This document shows positions 1-5,189 of a stretch of 5,617 nucleotides of DNA, one piece after another. The notes under the pieces were generated by a model. That model saw only the letters and a program-made list of their open reading frames with translations. It did not search any database and was not told where the DNA came from. Source of the DNA: Blautia sp. (lineage in GTDB: Bacteria; Bacillota; Clostridia; Lachnospirales; Lachnospiraceae); NCBI GenBank assembly GCA_017515945.1, contig JAFWDX010000042.1:1-5617 (forward strand). Reading direction: 5' to 3'. The position numbers and the translations under genes are program-made. Each line of letters opens with the position of its first letter. Positions within the stretch are counted from its first letter, which is position 1.

Positions 1-82
1 CCCTCCGCAGCAGGTTGTAGACACGCAGGAGATTGTTCCTCTTTATATCATTTCTTGTAATATTGCCTGCCTGTTCCAGCAT
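1..82 (-). CDS. N-terminal fragment of a probable ROK-family transcriptional regulator (cut by window edge)
   Basis: Read on the minus strand, an ATG at 82-80 opens a frame that runs off the left edge after 27 codons. The peptide contains N-D-I-K-R-N-N-L-L-R-V-Y-N-L-L-R-R (residues 11-27), which matches the pattern of the first helix of the winged helix-turn-helix in ROK repressors (NagC, XylR, Mlc type), usually written as (I/V)K..N...(I/V)...(I/L)R..G. A purine-rich ribosome binding site, AAAGGAAAGG at 100-91, lies 8 nt before this ATG and fixes the start. The frame is open upstream to a TAA near 139, but no other start has a comparable site. ROK proteins are usually sugar-responsive repressors, and this one is transcribed away from an uptake operon, which suits a local regulator. 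The recognition helix and sugar-kinase-like domain lie outside the window, so the family call rests on a short stretch. Another wHTH regulator family is possible. Confidence 0.6.
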   Translation of the reverse strand, partial: MLEQAGNITRNDIKRNNLLRVYNLLRR

Positions 83-226
83 GAGAGGCGCCTTTCCTTT
101 AATCCTGTACCTGTTCGATCGCAAGCTCTTTTGCAGTTACGTGGCCGTTCGCCTTATTCCCGGCGCGTCACCATGGCACGCCTGCGATGCGGCAGTAAAT
201 GCGAAATCCTGCATGGACATTTCTAA

Positions 227-232
227 ATTATA
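227..232 (-). promoter_or_regulatory. Candidate proximal -10 box for the leftward regulator gene
   Basis: The minus strand reads TATAAT here, a perfect -10 hexamer, about 145 nt before the regulator ATG. No clear TTGACA-like hexamer lies 16-18 bp upstream, so the call rests on the -10 alone. It would give a leader of roughly 140 nt. Confidence 0.3.
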
Positions 233-310
233 TCTGCGGTAACCCAGGGCATACCACAGCGAAAAACACCGTTTTCCGGTTCATTTTCCGCGGGCAAAAC
301 TTCCGCTCCC

Positions 311-323
311 GCATTTCAAATGC
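311..323. repeat. 13-bp palindrome GCATTT-C-AAATGC, operator-like
   Basis: Two perfect 6-bp arms flank a single central C. It lies just downstream of the candidate leftward extended -10 box at 357-349 and has the same TTT-N-AAA core as the second 13-bp palindrome at 400-412. Perfect symmetry and location suit a dimeric repressor site, but the AT-rich setting makes chance possible. Confidence 0.4.
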
Positions 324-348
324 ATAATCTTTGTTATTAATTTATCAT

Positions 349-357
349 AGTATACCA
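349..357 (-). promoter_or_regulatory. Candidate extended -10 promoter for the leftward regulator gene
   Basis: The minus strand reads TGGTATACT, an extended -10 (TG-N-TATACT, five of six in the hexamer). No good -35 hexamer is visible at the usual distance, which an extended -10 can tolerate. Starting here would give a leader of about 260 nt before the regulator ATG, long for a simple regulator, so the nearer box at 232-227 may serve instead or as well. Confidence 0.35.
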
Positions 358-399
358 TTTCCTAACTCCACATACATCACTTAAATTTTCCTATATTTC

Positions 400-412
400 T
401 GCTTTAAAAGCA
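400..412. repeat. 13-bp palindrome TGCTTT-A-AAAGCA overlapping promoter P1, operator-like
   Basis: Two perfect 6-bp arms flank a central A. The palindrome covers the -35 position of the P1 promoter, where a bound repressor would block RNA polymerase. A looser inverted repeat (TAAATTTTC at 382-390 against GAAATTTA at 414-421) surrounds it. It is not a catabolite-responsive element, since it lacks the central CG. The likely ligand would be the divergent regulator, which is inference from position. Confidence 0.4.
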
Positions 413-430
413 AGAAATTTATGTTATAAT
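403..430 (+). promoter_or_regulatory. Candidate upstream promoter P1 for the dehydrogenase operon
   Basis: TATAAT at 425-430 is a perfect -10 hexamer, extended by TG at 422-423. TTTAAA at 403-408 (four of six against TTGACA) sits 16 bp upstream. Transcription would start near 437 and give a leader of about 180 nt before the ATG at 619. Confidence 0.5.
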
Positions 431-511
431 TGACTCATGAATCTGAAGAACGTCTGTAACCATGCACCTGTTTTCACAAATCCATGTTTTGAGATTTGGC
501 GCTTTTGCCTA

Positions 512-540
512 TTGCAAGAGAGCGGAACAGGTGCTATAAT
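512..540 (+). promoter_or_regulatory. Main candidate promoter P2 for the dehydrogenase operon
   Basis: TTGCAA at 512-517 (four of six against TTGACA), a 17-bp spacer, and a perfect TATAAT at 535-540 with TG at 532-533 form an extended -10 vegetative-type promoter, the best in the window. Transcription would begin near 547, leaving a leader of about 70 nt. It lies inside the upstream extension of the dehydrogenase reading frame (496-618), so a message from it could not contain the ATG at 496. Confidence 0.65.
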
Positions 541-572
541 GCAATTGGTTTTGAAAATGAGTTTAAAAACGA

Positions 573-582
573 ATTTATAAAT
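573..582. repeat. 10-bp perfect palindrome ATTTATAAAT in the P2 leader
   Basis: A perfect self-complementary decamer about 27-36 nt downstream of the expected P2 start, inside a looser GAATT (571-575) / AATTC (584-588) inverted repeat. It could be a downstream operator, but AT-rich palindromes of this size occur by chance and I give it little weight. Confidence 0.2.
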
Positions 583-602
583 CAATTCATTATATCTTAT
601 TT

Positions 603-610
603 AAGGAGGA
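603..610 (+). promoter_or_regulatory. Ribosome binding site that fixes the dehydrogenase start
   Basis: AAGGAGGA is almost fully complementary to the 16S rRNA 3' end and ends 8 nt before the ATG at 619. The in-frame ATG at 496 has no comparable site, so 619 is the start. Confidence 0.9.
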
Positions 611-618
611 TTGCCATT

Positions 619-1707
619 ATGAGCGCACAGGGAAGCATCCCCAAAACAATGAAGGCTCTCGTAGCCTACGGAAGAAACGACTATCGTTTTGAGCCCGAGT
701 ATCCCACACCGGAGTGCGGTCCCGACGACATCATCATCAAGACCGAGGCCTGCGGTATCTGCGCCGGCGATCTTAAGTGCCAGCATGGCGTATCCATGTT
801 CTGGGGCGACGAGATGCAGCCCGCATGGGTAAAACCGCCCTTCATCCCCGGCCATGAGTTCTTTGGCCGCGTTGTGCAGATCGGTGAGAATGTTACCGAG
901 TACAAGCTGGGCGACAGGATCACCGCCGACCAGATCGTTCCCTGTGGCAAGTGCCGTTTCTGCAAGGACGGCCACTACTGGATGTGTCAGCCCCATGACA
1001 TGTACGGCTATCAGTACTACAACAACGGCGGCATGGCCGAATATGTCCGCTATGTGAAAAACTCCGTCATCACCCGCGTTCCCGAGGAGATGAGCGTAGA
1101 GCAGGCCCTCCTGATCGAGCCCTTCGGCTGCTCCAAGCATGCCGTAGACAGAGCAAAGATCACCAACGAGGACGTGGTCGTCATCTCCGGTGCCGGCACT
1201 CTGGGTCTTGGCATGATCACCTACGCCCGCATGAAGAACCCGAAACTCCTCATCGTCCTCGACATGCAGGACAACCGCCTCGAGAAGGCCAAAGAGTTCG
1301 GCGCTGACCTGGTCTTCAACCCCGGCAAATGCGACCTCGACAAAGAGATCAAAGCCCTCACCGATGACTATGGCTGCGATATCTATATCGAAGCTACAGG
1401 CAACCCCGCCAGCGTACGTCAGGGCCTGACCATCATCCGCAAGCTGGGCACCTTCGTAGAGTTCTCCGTATTCGGATCTGAGACCACCGTCGACTGGTCC
1501 ATCATCGGCGACCGCAAAGAGCTCGACATCCTCGGCTCACACCTTAGCCCCTATGCATATCCCTTCGTGATCGAGAACATGCTCAAGGGCAACATCAAGA
1601 CCAACGGCGTCGTCTCCAGCACCTTCAAACTCGAGGACTGGGAGAAGGGCTTTGAATACGCCACCGGCAAATACGGCGATTTCAAGTGCGCATTCGTTTT
1701 TGACTGA
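619..1707 (+). CDS. Zinc-dependent medium-chain dehydrogenase, erythritol/L-threitol dehydrogenase-like
   Basis: A 362-residue cytosolic enzyme of the medium-chain dehydrogenase/reductase superfamily, predicted to oxidise a polyol hydroxyl to a ketone with NAD+. Catalytic-zinc residues are visible: Cys48 in CGICAGD, His79-Glu80 in PGHEFFG, and Glu167 in LIEPFGC. The structural-zinc lobe has four cysteines, 109, 112, 115 and 123, in the usual C-x2-C-x2-C-x7-C spacing. The Rossmann glycines are G191-A-G-T-L-G196, and Asp215 at the end of the second strand favours NAD+ over NADP+. Length is normal for the family. FWGDE (61-65), QPHDMYG (124-130) and VDWSII (291-296) are features I recall from erythritol/L-threitol dehydrogenases (EltD), a comparison from memory, not alignment. 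Sorbitol or another polyol dehydrogenase remains possible. The frame is open back to an ATG at 496, but the ribosome binding site at 603-610 and promoter P2 at 512-540 both select 619. It is the first gene of the apparent operon, 100 nt before the binding-protein gene, with no terminator between. Confidence 0.93.
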   Translation: MSAQGSIPKTMKALVAYGRNDYRFEPEYPTPECGPDDIIIKTEACGICAGDLKCQHGVSMFWGDEMQPAWVKPPFIPGHEFFGRVVQIGENVTEYKLGDRITADQIVPCGKCRFCKDGHYWMCQPHDMYGYQYYNNGGMAEYVRYVKNSVITRVPEEMSVEQALLIEPFGCSKHAVDRAKITNEDVVVISGAGTLGLGMITYARMKNPKLLIVLDMQDNRLEKAKEFGADLVFNPGKCDLDKEIKALTDDYGCDIYIEATGNPASVRQGLTIIRKLGTFVEFSVFGSETTVDWSIIGDRKELDILGSHLSPYAYPFVIENMLKGNIKTNGVVSSTFKLEDWEKGFEYATGKYGDFKCAFVFD

Positions 1708-1807
1708 TCTGCCGCAGTGAACTGAGAGATACCAAGCAGGCAAATAAAGCAACCCGTCGACAAAGGACACAAAAAATCAAGGTTTAAATGGAGGAAAGGA
1801 CAACAAC

Positions 1808-3187
1808 ATGAAAAAGAAAGCATTATCCATTATCCTCAGCACCGCGATGGTTCTTTCCGCATTCGCAGGCTTTACTGTCAACGCGGAAGAGGCCTCCTTT
1901 GACTGGAAGGCCTATGAAGGCACCACACTGAACGTCATGTTCAATGAGCATACCTATGCACAGGCCATCATCAACAAGCTCCCCGAGTTCGAAGAGCTCA
2001 CCGGCATCAAGGTAGAATACTCCACCACACCCGAGTCCAACTACTTTGACAAACTGAACACCGCTCTGAGCAGCCGTTCAGGCCAGCCGGACATCTTCAT
2101 GACCGGTGCTTACCAGACATGGGAATATGCACCCGCCGGCTATATGGAGCCGCTGGATGCCTATATCGAGGATGCGACCAAGACTTCTCCCGACTACAAT
2201 TATGACGACTTTATCCCGGGCATCATCAACGCTCTTCGCTGGGATCTGGTTCCCGGACACGCTGTAGGCGAAGGCGAGCTCTGGGCTCTGCCGATGGGCT
2301 GGGAGATCAACACCCTGACCTACAACAAAAAGATCTTTGAGGAAGCCGGCCTGACTCCTCCCACCACCACACAGGAACTGTATGACGATGCAGTCGCTCT
2401 CAAAGAGTTCGGCGGCAGCGGCACATACGGCCTTGCAGTCCGTGGCCTTCGTGACTGGGGCACCATCCATCCGGCTTACATGTCCCTGTTCGCTACCTGG
2501 GGCGCAAAGGATTTCGAGATCGAGGACGGCAAGCTCGTCTCCAAGCTCGACTCTCCGGAAGCCATCGAGATGACCGAATACTGGGTCAAGCTGATCAAGG
2601 ACGGCGGCGCTCCCCAGTGGTCCACCTACGGCTGGGAGCTCTGCGGTGCTGACCTCGGCGCAGGCAAAGCTGCCATGATGTGGGATGCAGACCGCGGCGG
2701 CTACACGCAGAACGTCGAAGGCGCTTCCGCTGAGGCCGGCAACCTGGCCTTCTCCGGTATCCCGCTTCCCGAAGGAAAAGACACCCAGCTTTCCAACCTC
2801 TGGACATGGGCTATGGGCATGAACGCTGATTCCGCCAACAAGGATGCTGCATGGTACTTCCTGCAGTACTTCACCAGCCCCGAGTTCATGCTGTATTCCG
2901 GTACCGAAGGTGCATGCACAGACACACCTCGTACCTCTGTCATGGAAAGCGATGAGTACAAAGAGATCGTCGGCCAGGCCGAGGGCTATCTCGAGAGCTT
3001 CGAGACCGTTTCCGCCAACGCCAGCATCTTCTTCACTCCGCAGCCCTATTTCTTCGAGTGCACCACCATGTGGGCAGAGACTCTGCAGGATCTGGTTGTG
3101 ACCGACAATTACGCTTCTGTTGAGGAAGCCATGCAGGAACTCGCAGCCAACATCAACATGGTCGTTGAGGATCTTGAAGTCGAATAA
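1808..3187 (+). CDS. Family 1 extracellular solute-binding protein of a CUT1 sugar/polyol ABC transporter
   Basis: A 459-residue secreted protein that would capture the substrate outside the membrane and deliver it to the two permeases downstream. Residues 1-26 form a signal peptide: KKK, a hydrophobic core LSIILSTAMVLSAFAGF, then V-N-A before E27, a good signal peptidase I site. The mature part has the MalE-like pattern: an opening beta strand TTLNVMF (39-45), GQPDIFMTG (92-100), and ALPMGWEINTLTYNKKIFEEAGL (160-182), the usual strand crossing into the second lobe. Aromatic residues that could stack on a sugar are frequent: W105, Y107, W165, W271, W276, W292, W332, W334, Y414, F415. Unusually for a Gram-positive binding protein there is no lipobox cysteine; Phe22 (codon 1871-1873) sits about where it would be expected. 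Three cysteines (279, 370, 418) occur in the mature chain. GGAGG at 1790-1794, continuing as GGAAAGGA to 1800, is the ribosome binding site. Substrate cannot be read directly; a polyol is inferred from the dehydrogenase next to it. Confidence 0.93.
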   Translation: MKKKALSIILSTAMVLSAFAGFTVNAEEASFDWKAYEGTTLNVMFNEHTYAQAIINKLPEFEELTGIKVEYSTTPESNYFDKLNTALSSRSGQPDIFMTGAYQTWEYAPAGYMEPLDAYIEDATKTSPDYNYDDFIPGIINALRWDLVPGHAVGEGELWALPMGWEINTLTYNKKIFEEAGLTPPTTTQELYDDAVALKEFGGSGTYGLAVRGLRDWGTIHPAYMSLFATWGAKDFEIEDGKLVSKLDSPEAIEMTEYWVKLIKDGGAPQWSTYGWELCGADLGAGKAAMMWDADRGGYTQNVEGASAEAGNLAFSGIPLPEGKDTQLSNLWTWAMGMNADSANKDAAWYFLQYFTSPEFMLYSGTEGACTDTPRTSVMESDEYKEIVGQAEGYLESFETVSANASIFFTPQPYFFECTTMWAETLQDLVVTDNYASVEEAMQELAANINMVVEDLEVE

Positions 3188-3220
3188 TTTATATAACTGG
3201 TGAATGAAAAATAAACCGGA

Positions 3221-3246
3221 CAGGGAGGGTTGCCTGCTCCTCCCTG
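3221..3246 (+). other. Stem-loop A in the binding-protein/permease spacer
   Basis: CAGGGAGG at 3221-3228 pairs perfectly with CCTCCCTG at 3239-3246 across a 10-nt loop. No T-tract follows, so it is not a standard intrinsic terminator. It begins 33 nt after the binding-protein stop codon and may protect the 3' end of that message or slow transcription. Confidence 0.6.
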
Positions 3247-3259
3247 CTGTATAGCCGAA

Positions 3260-3278
3260 GCGTCGGGCAGCCCGGCGC
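3260..3278 (+). other. Stem-loop B in the binding-protein/permease spacer
   Basis: GCGTCGGG at 3260-3267 pairs with CCCGGCGC at 3271-3278 as an 8-bp GC-rich stem with one G-U pair and a CAG triloop. No T-tract follows. Confidence 0.6.
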
Positions 3279-3285
3279 ACACTCA

Positions 3286-3323
3286 TATGCCCCTGCGCAG
3301 GTTTGGTACCTCGCAGGGGCATA
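3286..3323 (+). other. Stem-loop C, strongest hairpin of the window
   Basis: TATGCCCCTGCG at 3286-3297 pairs perfectly with CGCAGGGGCATA at 3312-3323, a 12-bp stem, and after a bulged C the stem can continue for three more pairs (AGG 3299-3301 with CCT 3309-3311) around a 7-nt loop. CTATATCC follows rather than a T run. A hairpin this stable between a binding-protein gene and its permease genes is typical of segments that raise binding-protein yield by blocking 3' exonucleases or by partial termination. Confidence 0.7.
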
Positions 3324-3325
3324 CT

Positions 3326-3370
3326 ATATCCGCGGACAGGCAAATCGGGAAATCCCTTTTTACGCGGTAT
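3326..3370 (+). other. Weaker stem-loop D just upstream of the permease ribosome binding site
   Basis: ATA-(T)-CCGCG at 3326-3334 pairs with CGCGGTAT at 3363-3370, an 8-bp stem with one bulged T. Inside, GGG-AAAT-CCC (3347-3356) is followed by TTTTT (3357-3361), which could act as a very weak terminator. The outer stem ends 13 nt before the permease AGGAGG, so it could influence translation. Confidence 0.3.
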
Positions 3371-3398
3371 GAAATAGGTTTTCAGGAGGAAAACAACA

Positions 3399-4337
3399 AT
3401 GGCAAAAGACAATCCCACCGGCAAGGTTTCATCTGAGAAACTGAACGAATTGCCCTTCAAGACGAGGATCCGCCCCTATCTGATCGTCGCGCCGGCGCTG
3501 ATCATTACCATCGGCATCATGATCCCCTTCGCAATGGCAATCTATTTCTCACTGACCAACTACTCCTTCCGTATGCCGACCTACAAATTCGTCGGCCTCA
3601 AGAACTGGATCAAGATCCTGACCAACAAGGATTTCTGGAAGGCCCTCTGGGTCACCCTTCGCTATGCATTCTTCAGCACGCTCGTTGAAATGCTCCTGGG
3701 CATGGGCGTCGCGATTCTCTTAAATAAGCTGAACAATCTTTTCTCAAAAATCCTGCGTGTTGTCCTGATCTTCCCCCTTATGATCGCCCCGATCACGGCG
3801 ACGATCGTATGGCAGCTGATGCTCAACAGCTCCGTCGGTATCGTGGAGAAATTCCTCAATCTTTTTGGGATCTACAACTTCCCCTGGGCAGCCTCTCCGT
3901 CCACCGCACTGCTCACGGTCGTCATGATCGACGTCTGGGTCAACACCTCCTTTGTCATGCTGCTGGTGCTGGCCGGCCTGCAGTCCCTGCCGAAGTCGCC
4001 CTTTGAATCCGCGAGGATCGACGGCGGCAGCGCCTGGTTCAATTTCGTCAATCTGACCCTGCCCATGCTCAAGCCGAGTCTGTACATTGCTCTGCTGTTC
4101 CGTCTGATGGCGGCGCTGCAGGAGTACACGATCATCTTTGGTCTGACCAAAGGCGGCCCCGGAGACACGCTGATGAATCTGTCTCTAACCGCCCACCTGA
4201 CCGGTTTCAAATTCCAGAAATTCGGCTATGCCCTTCCGTACATCCTGGTGCTGTGGCTGATTGTCAACTACGCGGCCAAGTTCATCGTAGGAAAGCAGCG
4301 TGCCGCGCAGAAACAGGCCGCCGGTCTGGAAGAGTGA
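3399..4337 (+). CDS. ABC sugar transporter permease, MalF-type (first CUT1 membrane subunit)
   Basis: A 312-residue inner-membrane protein that forms half of the transport channel. About six hydrophobic segments are visible near residues 27-51, 84-108, 118-141, 170-194, 228-248 and 277-297. The cytoplasmic coupling loop is present as E203-S-A-R-I-D-G-G, running through W213 to TLPMLKP (220-226), the EAA motif of binding-protein-dependent permeases, with Ser where the first Ala of EAA usually lies. KGGPGDTL (251-258) is the conserved segment before the last helix in MalF/UgpA-type subunits. The short N-terminus, without the large extra domain of enterobacterial MalF, is normal for Gram-positive CUT1 systems. 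AGGAGGA at 3384-3390 ends 8 nt before the ATG. The gene follows the hairpin-rich spacer and is 14 nt upstream of its partner permease, with which it must pair. Substrate is not deducible from this sequence. Confidence 0.95.
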   Translation: MAKDNPTGKVSSEKLNELPFKTRIRPYLIVAPALIITIGIMIPFAMAIYFSLTNYSFRMPTYKFVGLKNWIKILTNKDFWKALWVTLRYAFFSTLVEMLLGMGVAILLNKLNNLFSKILRVVLIFPLMIAPITATIVWQLMLNSSVGIVEKFLNLFGIYNFPWAASPSTALLTVVMIDVWVNTSFVMLLVLAGLQSLPKSPFESARIDGGSAWFNFVNLTLPMLKPSLYIALLFRLMAALQEYTIIFGLTKGGPGDTLMNLSLTAHLTGFKFQKFGYALPYILVLWLIVNYAAKFIVGKQRAAQKQAAGLEE

Positions 4338-4351
4338 ATGGAGGTATCTAA

Positions 4352-5176
4352 ATGAATAAAGGAAAGTCAAGGCTGCTGGCGATTCTGCAGAACTGCCTGC
4401 TTGCCATTTATGCGGTATTTGCCCTGTTCCCGCTGCTGTGGATGGTCATCCTGTCCTTTAAGGCGGACACGGAAATGTTCACGACGACCTTCGTTTTTCA
4501 TCCGACCCTGAGCAATTATACGGCGGCTCTGATGAAGAGTAATTATTTCCGTTACATGCTGGATTCCCTGATCGTCGCCGGCGGCGCGGTCATCGTTTCC
4601 GTACTGGCGGGCGTTCCGGCAGCCTATGCCCTGGCCCGTTACAACTTCAAAAAGAAGGAAGACATCGCTTTCCAGATCCTTTCCTTCAAATTCGCTCCGG
4701 AGATCCTGGTCGTTCTTCCCCTTTTCATGATCTACCAGAAGCTCCACCTGTATGACACCTATCTGGGCCTGATCTGGGTTTATCAGCTCATCTCCATGCC
4801 GCTGCTGATCTGGGTCGTGCGCGGGTACTTTGAGGATATTTCCGTCGAGATCGAGCATGCGGCTCAGGTGGACGGCTACAGCTGGTATCAGATCTTCTTT
4901 AAGATGCTGCTCCCGCTGATCAAACCGGGTCTGGTTTCCGCCGCTCTGCTGGCCTTCATCTTCGCCTGGAACAGCTTCACCTTCCCGCTGCTGCTGGCCG
5001 GTATTCACGTGCAGCCCATCACGGTCGCCGTAACCAAATACCTCGGCACAGATACCGCCCACTATGGCCAGCTCGCCGTAGCCGCCACCGTATCCGCCCT
5101 GCCGGCCATCATTTTCGCGCTCTGCATACAGAAGCACCTGGTCCGCGGCCTGAGCTTCGGCGCCGTAAAGGGTTAA
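4352..5176 (+). CDS. ABC sugar transporter permease, MalG-type (second CUT1 membrane subunit)
   Basis: A 274-residue inner-membrane protein, the usual length for MalG/UgpE-type subunits, that completes the channel with the preceding permease. Hydrophobic segments lie near 13-35, 71-95, 107-127, 138-158, 194-217 and 240-260. The coupling loop is EIEHAAQVDGYSWYQIF, starting at residue 167 and leading to LLPLIKPG (186-193). His169 replaces the Glu of the EAA core, a variation tolerated in this family. Other hallmarks are PAAYALARYNF (89-99) after the second helix, FAWNSFTFPLLL (204-215), and the C-terminal LVRGLSFGAVKG, which is highly typical of MalG-like proteins. GGAGG at 4340-4344 ends 7 nt before the ATG. 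The gene is 14 nt downstream of the first permease and 13 nt upstream of the ATPase gene, so the three are almost certainly co-transcribed. Confidence 0.95.
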   Translation: MNKGKSRLLAILQNCLLAIYAVFALFPLLWMVILSFKADTEMFTTTFVFHPTLSNYTAALMKSNYFRYMLDSLIVAGGAVIVSVLAGVPAAYALARYNFKKKEDIAFQILSFKFAPEILVVLPLFMIYQKLHLYDTYLGLIWVYQLISMPLLIWVVRGYFEDISVEIEHAAQVDGYSWYQIFFKMLLPLIKPGLVSAALLAFIFAWNSFTFPLLLAGIHVQPITVAVTKYLGTDTAHYGQLAVAATVSALPAIIFALCIQKHLVRGLSFGAVKG

Positions 5177-5189
5177 GAGGAGATCATCT

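Larger units (their letters stand above)
83..618. other. Divergent intergenic regulatory region
   Basis: These 536 bp separate the leftward regulator start from the rightward dehydrogenase start. I see no convincing gene in it. The part from about 300 to 610 is strongly AT-rich, unlike the coding DNA on its right. It carries two candidate rightward promoters (-10 boxes at 425-430 and 535-540), two candidate leftward -10 boxes (354-349 and 232-227), two 13-bp palindromes (311-323 and 400-412) and a 10-bp palindrome (573-582). Between 241 and 310 there is only a short TTTTCCG direct repeat. Small open frames at 33-242 (plus), 437-580 (plus) and 220-137 (minus) lack ribosome binding sites and recognisable sequence. 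Confidence 0.85.

Noticed and set aside
33..242. Plus-strand open frame of 69 codons at the left edge
   Set aside because: It lacks a ribosome binding site and overlaps the better-supported minus-strand regulator start.
551..565. Catabolite-responsive-element-like stretch TTGAAAATGAGTTTA
   Set aside because: The central CG and the final CA of the cre consensus are missing, so the match is no better than AT-rich background.
437..580. Possible 47-codon leader peptide upstream of the dehydrogenase
   Set aside because: No ribosome binding site precedes it, it spans the P2 promoter, and there is no run of regulatory codons or attenuator hairpin.
1708..1807. Possible promoter or terminator between the dehydrogenase and binding-protein genes
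   Set aside because: TCGACA at 1757-1762 resembles a -35 box but no -10 lies at a usable distance, and no stable hairpin with a T-tract is present; read-through is the simpler view.
3347..3361. Intrinsic terminator GGG-AAAT-CCC-TTTTT
   Set aside because: A 3-bp stem is too weak to act as a real terminator by itself.
2078..3460. Long minus-strand open frame of 460 codons opposite the binding-protein gene
   Set aside because: It mirrors the third-position C bias of the real plus-strand gene, has no ribosome binding site, and its product looks like no protein family.
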